DNA of 11,199 nt from Phycisphaerae bacterium (GTDB lineage Bacteria > Planctomycetota > Phycisphaerae > Phycisphaerales > SM1A02), in assembly GCA_016873355.1 (NCBI GenBank), contig VGXK01000033.1, forward strand, positions 1-11,199. The letters are read 5' to 3'. How positions within the stretch are numbered: the stretch's first letter is position 1; each line of letters starts with the position of its first letter. The translations under genes were made by a program, and so were the position numbers. Below are positions 1-7,550 of this stretch, piece by piece. A model generated the notes under the pieces. That model made no database searches and was not told the origin of the DNA. It saw nothing but the letters and a program-made list of their open reading frames with translations.

Positions 1-1
1 G

Positions 2-865
2 TGGACCATCGTTCGTTCGTTCGTCGTCGGCCTCGCCTCGGTCGTGACCGGCGTGTCACACGCGGACCTCGTCGTTCACTACACCTTCGACGGGAACGCG
101 CAGGATTCAAGCGGCAACGGGATCCATGCGACGGTGGTCGGCGCAGCCCTTGCGCCGGATCGCTTCGGAGCGCCCGACAAGGCCTACGCATTCGACGGCG
201 TCGACGACTACCTCGTGGCCGCCGCCAGTCAGCTTCCGACGAACCAGCGCACCGTGGCATTCTGGTTCAACTGCGCCGATGTCGACGTCCATCCGGTCAT
301 GCTCGGCTATGGCGGCAGCGGCTGCGGGGACTCCTTCTTCACGGGTCTCAACGCCACCAACCAACCCTTCCCGGGGACCTTCTACGTGTCCACTCATTGC
401 AACGCGAACAACATGACTGCCTCCTACGGTCGTGCGCCCGTGAACGAGTGGATGCATTACGCGTTCACGAACGGTCCCGAGGGGTCGAGGATCTACGTCA
501 ACGGCGGGATCGCGGTGCTGGGCGCGAACCAGTTCTTCACCGCGGTCGCAGGAACGGAACTCGCCATCGGCGTCAACGTTGGCCCGTCGGGCTTGGCTCC
601 GTACACGGATGTGAACGTGGGTTGGTTCAAGGGATCGATCGATGACGTGCGGATCTACGACTCGGCGTTGAGCGAGGCGGAGATCGCCGAGCTCGCCGCC
701 GACAACTGCCCCGCCGACTTCGACGGCAACGGCCTGGTCGACGGCTCGGATCTCGGTTCGCTGCTCGGGGAATGGGGAAGCCCCGGCGCCGCCGATTTCA
801 ACAACGACGGCACCGTCGACGGCGACGACCTCGGAACGCTGCTGGGCCTCTGGGGCCCGTGCTGA
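2..865 (+). CDS. Exported LamG-like protein with C-terminal dockerin-like calcium loops (5' partial)
   Basis: The reading frame is open to the left edge, so the true start is outside the window; a GTG at 44 falls inside the signal peptide and is unlikely to be the start. Numbering from base 2, residues 1-21 look like the hydrophobic core and cleavage site of a signal peptide (ending VSHA). Residues 22 to about 228 resemble a LamG/concanavalin-like lectin domain: an opening HYTFDG strand, D-SGNG-H, FDGVDDY, and a closing IDDVRIYDSAL. Such domains usually bind carbohydrate or mediate adhesion; no catalytic motif is visible. Two dockerin-like EF loops follow (residues 239-250 and 265-276), each with acidic or Asn residues at positions 1, 3, 5 and 12. 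C236 just before loop 1 and the terminal C287 bracket the module. This tail is typical, from memory, of planctomycete secreted proteins. The ligand is unknown. It converges on icd, whose stop is six bases away. Confidence 0.85.
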   Translation, partial: WTIVRSFVVGLASVVTGVSHADLVVHYTFDGNAQDSSGNGIHATVVGAALAPDRFGAPDKAYAFDGVDDYLVAAASQLPTNQRTVAFWFNCADVDVHPVMLGYGGSGCGDSFFTGLNATNQPFPGTFYVSTHCNANNMTASYGRAPVNEWMHYAFTNGPEGSRIYVNGGIAVLGANQFFTAVAGTELAIGVNVGPSGLAPYTDVNVGWFKGSIDDVRIYDSALSEAEIAELAADNCPADFDGNGLVDGSDLGSLLGEWGSPGAADFNNDGTVDGDDLGTLLGLWGPC

Positions 866-874
866 GCGCGCTCA
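863..874. repeat. 12-bp perfect palindrome joining the stop codons of two convergent genes
   Basis: TGAGCGCGCTCA equals its own reverse complement. Its first three bases are the TGA of the LamG gene and its last three are the complement of the icd stop. No T-run follows on either side, so it does not look like a standard intrinsic terminator. It could form a short cruciform or simply be chance in GC-rich DNA. Confidence 0.6.
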
Positions 875-2353
875 CACGGCCAGCGCACCGACCGGCACCG
901 TCGCCTCCATGTGCTTGATGATCGCGTCGGCGAATCCCGAGCACGAGACGAGCGTCGATCCCGGCATCATGCGCTCGAAGTCGTAGGTGACGGTCTTGGC
1001 GCCGATCGAACCCTCGATGCCGCGGATGATCAAGTCCGCCGCTTCGTTCCAGCCCATGAAGCGGAACATCATCTCGCCCGAGAGGATCACCGAGCCGGGA
1101 TTCACCTTGTCGAGATTCGCGTACTTGGGCGCCGTGCCGTGCGTCGCCTCGAAGATGGCGTGGCCGGTGACATAGTTGATGTTCGCGCCGGGGGCGATGC
1201 CGATGCCGCCGACCTGCGCCGCGAGCGCGTCGCTCAGATAGTCGCCGTTCAGGTTCATCGTGGCGATCACATCGAAGTCCTTTGCGCGGGTGAGCACCTG
1301 CTGGAGCGTGATGTCCGCAATCGAATCGCGGAGCAGGAGCTTCCGCTTCCACTTGCCGTCGCCGTGGCTCGACCAGAGCCTCATCGCCGCGTCGACTTCC
1401 GCCACCACCTTCTTCTTCTGATCGGGAGTCATCATTTCGTAGCCCGGGTCGATCATGCGAGCGTTCTCCTCGCTCGAGATCTGCGGCTTCGACTCGCGAT
1501 TTCCCAGGATCCAGCTCTCGCGCTCGGTGACCACCTGCTCGCGGAAGTAGTTCGCGGCGATCTCGTAGCCCCAGTCGCGGAAGGCGCCTTCCGTGAACTT
1601 CATGATGTTGCCCTTGTGCACGAAGGTGACGCTGCGCCGCTTTTCCTTGAGCGCGTACGCGATCGCCGAGTGCACGAGCCGCTCCGTGCCGAGATACGAG
1701 ATCGGCTTGAAGCCGATGCCGACCTGCGCCGGCGCGTTCGAGAAGTCGCGCTTGGGGGCGCCGATGCCTTCGAGCGCCTTCTGCCACTCGATCGCGCGCT
1801 CCCTGGTGCCGAAGCGGATCTTGCCGAATTCCTTGGAGAACTCGCGCGCCAGGAAGTCGAGCACCTTCTGCGAGTCCGCGGTTCCCGCCGCGTACTCGAT
1901 GCCCGCGTAGATGTCCTCCGTGTTCTCGCGGAAGATCACCATGTCCACGTCTTCCGGCTTCTTGACCGGACTCGGCACGCCCTTGAACCAGCGCACGGGG
2001 CGCAGGCAGACATAGAGATCGAGCAGTTGCCGCAGCGCCACGTTGAGCGAGCGGATTCCGCCGCCGACGGGCGTGGTCAACGGCCCCTTGATGCCGACGA
2101 GGTGATCGCGGAACGCCTTGAGCGTTTCGTCCGGCAGCCAGTTGCCCGTCTTGTTGAAGGCCTTCTCACCCGCGAGCACTTCGTGCCAGTGAATGCGGCG
2201 CTTGCCCTTGTACGCCTTCGCGACCGCGGCGTCGAAGACCTTGACGCTCGCGCGCCAGATGTCGGGGCCGGTGCCGTCGCCCTCGATGAACGGAAGGATG
2301 GGCTCGTCGGGAACCTTGAGTCCGGACGACGACATGGTGATGGACGCGGGCAT
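872..2353 (-). CDS. icd: NADP-dependent isocitrate dehydrogenase
   Basis: Oxidatively decarboxylates isocitrate to 2-oxoglutarate in the TCA cycle; cytosolic, normally a homodimer. The 493-residue product matches the E. coli-type enzyme throughout. It has the phosphorylatable serine in GGGIRSLN (S102, equivalent to E. coli S113), substrate arginines R108, R118 and R142 (FRENTEDIY, Y149), K247 in VHKGNIMKFTEGAF, and the family signature NLNGDYLSDALAAQVGG, with metal-binding D371 and D375. The NADP-selecting residues of E. coli appear to be kept: K410, Y411, V417, Y457 and R461. It is longer than the E. coli protein (416 residues), mainly through about 47 extra residues between 267 and 342. A similar insertion, from memory, occurs in cyanobacterial enzymes. 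The ATG at 2353 is chosen because AAGGAGAG lies 7 bases upstream. No IDH kinase/phosphatase is visible here, so serine control is only a possibility. Confidence 0.97.
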   Translation of the reverse strand: MPASITMSSSGLKVPDEPILPFIEGDGTGPDIWRASVKVFDAAVAKAYKGKRRIHWHEVLAGEKAFNKTGNWLPDETLKAFRDHLVGIKGPLTTPVGGGIRSLNVALRQLLDLYVCLRPVRWFKGVPSPVKKPEDVDMVIFRENTEDIYAGIEYAAGTADSQKVLDFLAREFSKEFGKIRFGTRERAIEWQKALEGIGAPKRDFSNAPAQVGIGFKPISYLGTERLVHSAIAYALKEKRRSVTFVHKGNIMKFTEGAFRDWGYEIAANYFREQVVTERESWILGNRESKPQISSEENARMIDPGYEMMTPDQKKKVVAEVDAAMRLWSSHGDGKWKRKLLLRDSIADITLQQVLTRAKDFDVIATMNLNGDYLSDALAAQVGGIGIAPGANINYVTGHAIFEATHGTAPKYANLDKVNPGSVILSGEMMFRFMGWNEAADLIIRGIEGSIGAKTVTYDFERMMPGSTLVSCSGFADAIIKHMEATVPVGALAV

Positions 2354-2434
2354 CGGATCTCTCTCCTTGCTGAAGACTCGGGGAACGAAGCGTTGTGCGG
2401 TTTCGCGCGCGGCGCGCGGCGGCGCGAGCGGGCG
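2354..2434 (-). other. Intergenic region between lipoprotein gene and icd
   Basis: The largest gap in the window (81 bp). Next to the lipoprotein stop it is almost pure G/C, with GCGCGC occurring twice one base apart (2405-2410 and 2412-2417). The icd-proximal half has more mixed composition and the icd ribosome binding site. I see no convincing -35/-10 pair and no T-tract terminator. An icd-specific promoter here is possible but unproven. Confidence 0.5.
2361..2368 (-). promoter_or_regulatory. Strong ribosome binding site of icd
   Basis: AAGGAGAG on the - strand, 7 bases before the ATG at 2353. It is among the clearest Shine-Dalgarno sites in the window and fixes the icd start. Confidence 0.85.
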
Positions 2435-3094
2435 CTAGGGAATGTCGATCGGCTCCGACTTGCCGGAAGAGCGCGGAGGCGCGGGAGCCGGCTCCGGCTG
2501 CGGCGGCGCCGGTTGCGTGCCAGGTGCGACGCCGGGAACCGAATCGACGATGTCGTCGCGCCGATCGGGCGACTCGGTGATGCTCGCCGGCGGGAGCAGC
2601 GTTTCCTGGTCGAGCGGCACCGTGATCGGCGCGGGCGGCATCGGCTGCGTCGTCGCCAGCCGCGACTGCACTTCGTCGAAGAAGTGATCCGCCTGCAGCC
2701 AGAAGTGCGCCGGAACGCAGAGGTCCTGCGTGGAGAACTTCACCTGCGGCGGGTACTCGGGCGCCAGCACCGCCTTCAGCCGCCACTCCATCTCCTCGCG
2801 ATAGGGCTTCTGACCCGGCAGCACCACGTCTCGCTTGAGCTCCCGCAGGATCTCGATCCGCGCGTCGGGCTCGTCGCACCAGACGGAGTTGTCCATGACG
2901 ATCCAGTCGCGGTAGCGAGGCGACTTCGCCGCGTCGACCATGGCGCTCCACACCTGATCGCGCGTGTGGCCCTCGTAGGTGCGCTCCATGCTGCATCCGC
3001 CGAGCGGGACGAGCGCCAGCACGCCGGCGCCGACGATCGACGACCCGACGGCAGCGCGGCGCGGATTGCTCCGGCCGCCTCGCTCGCGTTGCAT
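2435..3094 (-). CDS. Predicted lipoprotein of unknown function with proline-rich tail
   Basis: A 219-residue product not matched to a named family. The ATG at 3094 is preferred over an in-frame upstream ATG at 3253, because it gives a basic start (MQRERGGR), a hydrophobic stretch (about residues 14-32) and a lipobox LGGC with C34. That is a classic lipoprotein signal, so the protein is probably anchored in a membrane. Residues 38 to about 147 form a compact region rich in Trp and charged residues (TYEGHTRDQVWSAMV, then DWIVMDNSVWCDE and ARIEILRELKRD), with cysteines at 73 and 126. The pattern loosely recalls small alpha/beta lipoprotein domains, but this is inference. Residues 148-219 hold 20 prolines in 72 residues and are probably disordered. 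The gene starts 10 bases after yebC ends. An AGGAG at 3108-3112 lies 13 bases from the ATG, a long spacing. Confidence 0.8.
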   Translation of the reverse strand: MQRERGGRSNPRRAAVGSSIVGAGVLALVPLGGCSMERTYEGHTRDQVWSAMVDAAKSPRYRDWIVMDNSVWCDEPDARIEILRELKRDVVLPGQKPYREEMEWRLKAVLAPEYPPQVKFSTQDLCVPAHFWLQADHFFDEVQSRLATTQPMPPAPITVPLDQETLLPPASITESPDRRDDIVDSVPGVAPGTQPAPPQPEPAPAPPRSSGKSEPIDIP

Positions 3095-3104
3095 CCGGTT
3101 CCGA

Positions 3105-3830
3105 TCACTCCTGGAAGTCGGCATTCGTGTGGACCTTCTGGACATCGTCATGCTCCTCGAGTGCGTCGACGAGCCGCTGAACCTGGGCGCCGACGGTCGC
3201 ATCGACCGGCGTCGCCATGAGGGGAACATACGACAACTCGGCCGACTCGACACGCAGGCCGGCCGCCACCAGCGATTCCTTCACCTGCGCCAGGCTCGTC
3301 GGCGCGCAGGTGACCTGGTGTCCGTCGGAATCGCTGCGAACATCGTCGGCGCCCGCCTCGAGCGCGAGTTCGAGCATTCGATCCTCGCCCACCGAATCGC
3401 CGGGCACGAGGACCACGCCCTGCTGGGAAAAGCCGTGCGTCACGCTGCCGGGAACCCCGAGCTTGCCGCCGCCCTTGTCGAAGAGCGTGCGGATCTCGGG
3501 CGCCGTGCGGTTCACGTTGCCGGTGAGGCACTCGACGACGAAGGCCACTCCGCCGGGACCGTAGCCCTCGTAGCGCACGGCCTCGTAGCTCTCGCCGTCG
3601 AGATCGCCCGAACCCTTCTTCACGGCCTTCTCGATCGTGTCGCGCGGCATGTTCGCGGCCTTCGCGTCCTCGATCGCCAGCCGAAGGCTCGCGTTGAACT
3701 TGGGATCGCCGCCGCCCGACTTCGCCGCCACGATGATCGCGCGCGAAAGCTTCGACCAGATCTTGCCTCGCTTGGCGTCGACCGCGGCCTTGCGGTGCTT
3801 GATGTTCTTCCAGGCGCTGTGACCGGCCAT
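3105..3830 (-). CDS. yebC: YebC/PmpR/TACO1-family protein
   Basis: A full-length 241-residue member of the family. The start is fixed by the near-invariant N-terminus MAGHSAWKNIKHRKAAVDAKRG. Other hallmarks are KLSRAIIVAAKSGGGDP, NMPRDTIEKAVKKGSG, YEGYGPGGVAFVVECLTGNVNRT, the KGGGKLGVPGSVT stretch, and the closing VDALEEHDDVQKVHTN. Members are cytosolic or mitochondrial. They have been described as DNA-binding transcription regulators (PmpR, YebC) and as factors helping ribosomes through proline-rich stretches (TACO1 and bacterial YebC). The sequence alone does not say which applies here. The gene begins 26 bases after the TPR gene ends. I see no clear Shine-Dalgarno in front of it, so translation may depend on the upstream gene. 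The lipoprotein gene follows after 10 bases. Confidence 0.97.
   Translation of the reverse strand: MAGHSAWKNIKHRKAAVDAKRGKIWSKLSRAIIVAAKSGGGDPKFNASLRLAIEDAKAANMPRDTIEKAVKKGSGDLDGESYEAVRYEGYGPGGVAFVVECLTGNVNRTAPEIRTLFDKGGGKLGVPGSVTHGFSQQGVVLVPGDSVGEDRMLELALEAGADDVRSDSDGHQVTCAPTSLAQVKESLVAAGLRVESAELSYVPLMATPVDATVGAQVQRLVDALEEHDDVQKVHTNADFQE
3108..3112 (-). promoter_or_regulatory. Ribosome binding site of the lipoprotein gene, next to the yebC stop
   Basis: AGGAG lies directly upstream of the TGA of yebC (3105-3107), 13 bases before the chosen ATG at 3094. The spacing is longer than the usual 5-9 bases. Placement suggests coupling to yebC translation. Confidence 0.5.
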
Positions 3831-3856
3831 CGTTGCGTCCGTGTTCGTGCGTTCGC

Positions 3857-6800
3857 TCAGCGCATCGGCGGCTGAGGCGACGAAGATCTCTCGCCGGGCC
3901 GCGCCGCGGAATCGGCACCGCCGCCCGGGTGCGCCGCCGACGCGACGAGCGGCGCGATCGCGGGATCCCGGCCCTGCTCGACGTCGGCGAGCTTCGTCGC
4001 CGCTCGCTGCGCGGCTCGCTCGAAGTGGGTTTCGAAGAAGCGGCCCGGATCGACGATGCGAAGGCCCGTCTCGCTCAGCAGGTAGTTGCCGATCTGCGGC
4101 AGGGCCGCGTTGCGATCGAATCGCTGCGTGGCGATGCGGCCGACCTGCTTCCACGCGGCGATCGCGCCGTCGTGGTCGCCTGAGCGCCAGAGCGCATCGC
4201 CGAGATGGTCGAGCACCTCCATGCTCGGGTCGGCGCTTCCGAGCTCGGCCGATCGCCTGAGCAGCGAAAGCGCCCCGAGTCTGCCCGCGTCGTCCTCGAG
4301 CTCGCCGTTCAGGTAGCGGATCCAGCCGAGCGTGTCGAGAATCGCCGATTCGTTCGGCGCGGCCTCGAGCGCCTGCTCCGCGAGCGCGCGCGTCCGCTCG
4401 TCGACGACGCCGCGCTCGACGCGACTCCACGCGAGATTGTTCCTGGCCATGGCGTGCGACGGGGACTCGGCGATGAGCGCCTCGAGGATCCTCTCGCTTC
4501 CCTCGCGATCGCCGACGACGGTGAAGAGCGACGAGAGCGCCATGAGCGCCTCCTCCTTCGTCTCCGCGCCGTTCCTCGTCCACGAGAAGGGACGCTCGCC
4601 GCGATCCCGAAGCGCCGCGAGCAGCGACATCGCCTCGTCGGCGCGATCCCCCGCCGCCGCGTCGCACGCGAAGGCGGCGCTCTGGAGCACGCGCTGCCCC
4701 GCGACCGGAATCTCCCCTTCGGCAAGAAGACGCGCTCGAAGGAGCTCCGCCGCCGCCTCGGGCACCTCGGCATCGACGAGCATCTGCGCCGAATCGCGCC
4801 AGCGGATGATCTGCGCCACGTCGATCGCATCGGCGTTCGAGTTCCTCGCCGCCTGCTCCGCGAATCCGCGCACGCGGGCAAGGCCCTCCTCCTGCTCCGA
4901 TTTCGTGCCGTCCTTCGCGTCGTCCATGACTCCGGCCGCGGCCGCCGCCGCGTAGACCACGCGCTCCTCGTCGGCGCTCGCGAGTCCCGCCGCCGCGAGT
5001 TCGACGAGCCGGTCGTTCCGTCCCGGAATGCTCGACGGCAGCCGCGAAACGATCTGCACCGCGGCGAGACGCTGCGCGTTCGTGAGCAGGGCATCGCCGC
5101 CGATCGCCTCGATGGCGGCCAGCGCCTCGGCGGGCCGCTCGGCTCGCTCCTCGAGATTCGCAAGCTCGAGCGCGCGGCGCGGACCGGGCGGCCTCGCCTT
5201 GATGCGCTCGCGATTGCGGGTGATCGCCTCCTCGGCGCGACCGACCGCGCGAAGCAGCGCCTCGCGATGCCACGACGCGAGACCGTCGTCGGGATCCTGC
5301 TCGAGCGCCGCCTCGACTTCCGCGAGCGCCAGCTCCGCCTGGCCCGCCGCAACCATCGCCGAGAGTCGCGCGTCGCGGAGGGACACGAGCCCCGGCTGCT
5401 TCGCGAGGGCCGCGTCGAGCCAGCGCAACGCCTCCGCAGCGCGCTCGGCTCGCGCGAGCGAACTCACCGCCAGTCCGACGAGGTCGCCGTCGTGGGGACG
5501 CGACTCCGCAAGCGCCCGCAGCCGGGCGATTCCCTGCTCGCTGCGGCCTCGCGCCATCTCCTCCTCGGCCGAAACCCGCTCGTCGAGCCAGGCGAGAGGA
5601 CCGCTCCGCAGGCGCGATCGAAGCGCGGCCCACTGCTCGGCGTCGGCGATCGAGCCGCTCCGCGGATCGTGAAGTCGCAGCAGCACGAGCGCCGCGTCGG
5701 CCTCGTCCGCGTCGAGCTCGAGCGCTCGCGTGGCGAGGTCGCGTGCACGCTCCGCCACCTCGCGCCGCCTCGGATCGTCGGCTCGCATCGAGGCCGCTTC
5801 CTCGGCGACCATCGACGCGAGCGCCGCGAGCACGGGCGCGCCGCCGTTCGGCGGCGTCGCCGCCGCGAGCGTCTCGAGCGCCGATCTCGCCACCTTCAGA
5901 TCACCGGCGGATCTGCGAGCGAGCGCCAGCGCGGGTGCGAGGCGCGGATCGTCGGGCAGTCCTGCGGCGGTTCCCGCGGCGCCTCCCTCGAGCGCGTCGA
6001 GCAGCACGGGCTCCTCGAGCGCGGCCGCCGCTTCGAGCTGGACCAGCGCGAGTCCGACATCGCCGGGGCGTTCTCCGCGCGCCTCCACCGCCATCGACCA
6101 CGCCCGGCCGAGTTCGCGGCCGAGGATCGCCAGGCGCACGAGCGCCGCGTCCCGCGCGGGCGAGGCAGGCATCGACCGAAGCGACCTGCGGAGATCGCCT
6201 TCGCGCACGCCGCTTGCGAGCGCCGCGCGAACGAGCGTCGCGCCCGCGTCGGGATGCTTCGCGCCTTCGTCGACGAGCACGGCGGCCACCTTCGCCGCAC
6301 CGCCGTCGCCCGTCGATCGCAGAAGCGTCCGCCACGCATCCTCATGGCGCGGCCGTTCGACGAGGAACGCGCGGCACGCTTCGGCGCCCGCGTTCGCATC
6401 GATGCAGGCAAGCAGCCGCACCGCAAGGAAGCTCTCAGGATGCGCCGCGATCTGCGCCCGCGCCGCCTCGCCGAGCGCCGGCCGCTCCGCGGAGCGCGAC
6501 ACGAGCCATTCCGCCAGGTCGACCTCCCGGGTCGTCGGCGGCGCGTCCGGCTTCAGCGCCCGCGCGAGACGCTCGTCCGCCTCCGCGTGCTTCGACGCCC
6601 GCTCGAGCAGCAGCAACTCGCGCGGCAGCACGATGTCGGGTTCCGCCCCCGGAATGTCGACGATCGCGCGGAGGTCGGCGATCGCGTCGTCGTTGCGACC
6701 GAGCCGAGCGGCCGCGTCCGCGCGAGCGAGCAAAATCTCCGCTCGCAGACGCGTGGTGTCCGGTCGCTTCTCCGCCGCTTCGTCCGCCAGGCTCGCGTCG

Positions 6801-7537
6801 AGCGAGTCGAGCGACGCGATCGCGCGCGTGGAGGCCTCGATCGAGGCGCCGTCGAAGCCGAGTTCGCGCAGCACGCCGGCCATTCCTCGTTCCGCGAGGA
6901 TGCGCGATGCGAGCGGCAGCGAACGGCCGACTTCGGCGCCGCGCTCGGACGACTCGAGCCCGCCGGCGATCCGGCGCAGCGAATCCTCGAACTGCCGCTT
7001 CGCCGCGAGCGCCATGCCCGTGGCCACGAGCGCCTGCGGATCGTCGGGTCGAACGAGCAGCAGCCGCTCGTAGACCTCGAGCGCCCGCGGCTCGTTTCCG
7101 ACCTGCGTGTAGGTGAGCGCCAGCGACCGAAGCAGCTCGGGATCGCCGGGACTCATGGCCACCGCCGCCTCGAAGTCGGGCACCGCCTTGAGCGGCTTTC
7201 CCTGCGCGAGCGCTTCGGCGCCGCGGGCGGCGCGGCGGCGGACGTCCTCCGCCTCGGGCGAGTTCGCATCGAGCGGCGTCACCGACGGTCCCGCGGCGAT
7301 CGACGCCGGCCCGAGCAGCGCGATCACCTCCGCGAGCGTGCGCTGAGGATCGTCGCCCTCGCCGCGCGCCACGTCGTGGGCCGGCACGCCGGGCGGAAGG
7401 CGCTCCGACGGCGACGCGCCCTGAACGGCGGCGAACGGGGCTGCGAGCACGGGCGCACTCGGCGCCGCGAGCGCCCAGGCGAGTACCGCAACCGCGATCG
7501 AACTCCGCCGCACGGCCGGGTGTTCGCGCCGCGTCAC
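3857..7537 (-). CDS. Large exported TPR-repeat protein
   Basis: A 1226-residue product. The GTG start at 7537 is chosen because GGAGGG lies 7 bases upstream, because it overlaps the stop of the preceding gene (GTGA), and because it yields a signal peptide: basic MTRREHPAVRR, hydrophobic AVAVLAWALAAP, probable cleavage near PVLA at about 32. Residues 41-90 are linker-like. TPR-type helical pairs begin at about 104 (AEALAQGKPLKAVPDFEAAV; ALTYTQVGNEPRALEVYERLL). They are clear again at about 680-800 and at 1033-1135, where NNLAWSRVERG, LDTLGWIRYLNG and LDHLGDALWRSGDHDGAIAAWKQV stand out. The middle is Ala/Leu/Glu/Arg-rich and fits degenerate repeats. Residues 1136 to about 1175 (QIGNYLLSETGLRIVDPGRFF) are a non-TPR cap, then a low-complexity tail. 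No enzymatic domain is seen. It is probably a periplasmic or envelope scaffold; the partner is unknown. Confidence 0.88.
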   Translation of the reverse strand: MTRREHPAVRRSSIAVAVLAWALAAPSAPVLAAPFAAVQGASPSERLPPGVPAHDVARGEGDDPQRTLAEVIALLGPASIAAGPSVTPLDANSPEAEDVRRRAARGAEALAQGKPLKAVPDFEAAVAMSPGDPELLRSLALTYTQVGNEPRALEVYERLLLVRPDDPQALVATGMALAAKRQFEDSLRRIAGGLESSERGAEVGRSLPLASRILAERGMAGVLRELGFDGASIEASTRAIASLDSLDASLADEAAEKRPDTTRLRAEILLARADAAARLGRNDDAIADLRAIVDIPGAEPDIVLPRELLLLERASKHAEADERLARALKPDAPPTTREVDLAEWLVSRSAERPALGEAARAQIAAHPESFLAVRLLACIDANAGAEACRAFLVERPRHEDAWRTLLRSTGDGGAAKVAAVLVDEGAKHPDAGATLVRAALASGVREGDLRRSLRSMPASPARDAALVRLAILGRELGRAWSMAVEARGERPGDVGLALVQLEAAAALEEPVLLDALEGGAAGTAAGLPDDPRLAPALALARRSAGDLKVARSALETLAAATPPNGGAPVLAALASMVAEEAASMRADDPRRREVAERARDLATRALELDADEADAALVLLRLHDPRSGSIADAEQWAALRSRLRSGPLAWLDERVSAEEEMARGRSEQGIARLRALAESRPHDGDLVGLAVSSLARAERAAEALRWLDAALAKQPGLVSLRDARLSAMVAAGQAELALAEVEAALEQDPDDGLASWHREALLRAVGRAEEAITRNRERIKARPPGPRRALELANLEERAERPAEALAAIEAIGGDALLTNAQRLAAVQIVSRLPSSIPGRNDRLVELAAAGLASADEERVVYAAAAAAGVMDDAKDGTKSEQEEGLARVRGFAEQAARNSNADAIDVAQIIRWRDSAQMLVDAEVPEAAAELLRARLLAEGEIPVAGQRVLQSAAFACDAAAGDRADEAMSLLAALRDRGERPFSWTRNGAETKEEALMALSSLFTVVGDREGSERILEALIAESPSHAMARNNLAWSRVERGVVDERTRALAEQALEAAPNESAILDTLGWIRYLNGELEDDAGRLGALSLLRRSAELGSADPSMEVLDHLGDALWRSGDHDGAIAAWKQVGRIATQRFDRNAALPQIGNYLLSETGLRIVDPGRFFETHFERAAQRAATKLADVEQGRDPAIAPLVASAAHPGGGADSAARPGERSSSPQPPMR

Positions 7538-7550
7538 CTCGATGCCCTCC
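7534..7550 (-). promoter_or_regulatory. Coupled stop-start (GTGA) and ribosome binding site of the TPR gene
   Basis: The TGA of the HhH-GPD-like gene (7534-7536) overlaps the GTG start of the TPR gene (7535-7537) in GTGA. GGAGGG occupies 7545-7550, inside the upstream gene, 7 bases from the GTG. This arrangement is typical of translational coupling and decides the TPR start. Confidence 0.85.

Noticed and set aside
10..21. Three tandem CGTT units in the signal-peptide coding region, as a phase-variation tract
   Set aside because: Three units are too few to expect frequent slippage, and the encoded residues fit a normal signal peptide.
844..858. GGGCC/GGCCC hairpin as a terminator of the LamG gene
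   Set aside because: A five-base stem lying within the coding sequence for the conserved LGLWGPC end, with no T-run after it. Probably a by-product of codon choice.
2405..2434. GC-rich stretch after the lipoprotein stop as an intrinsic terminator
   Set aside because: GCGCGC repeats can pair in several ways, but no loop of sensible size followed by a T-run is present.
911..3220. 769-codon + strand open frame opposite icd and the lipoprotein gene
   Set aside because: It is antisense to well-supported genes. Its product is a monotonous Arg/Asp/His/Leu-rich sequence with no domain, as expected in GC-rich DNA.
3095..3253. Longer start for the lipoprotein at 3253
   Set aside because: It lies inside yebC, adds a Ser/Arg-rich stretch typical of a shadow frame, and would displace the lipoprotein signal from the N-terminus.
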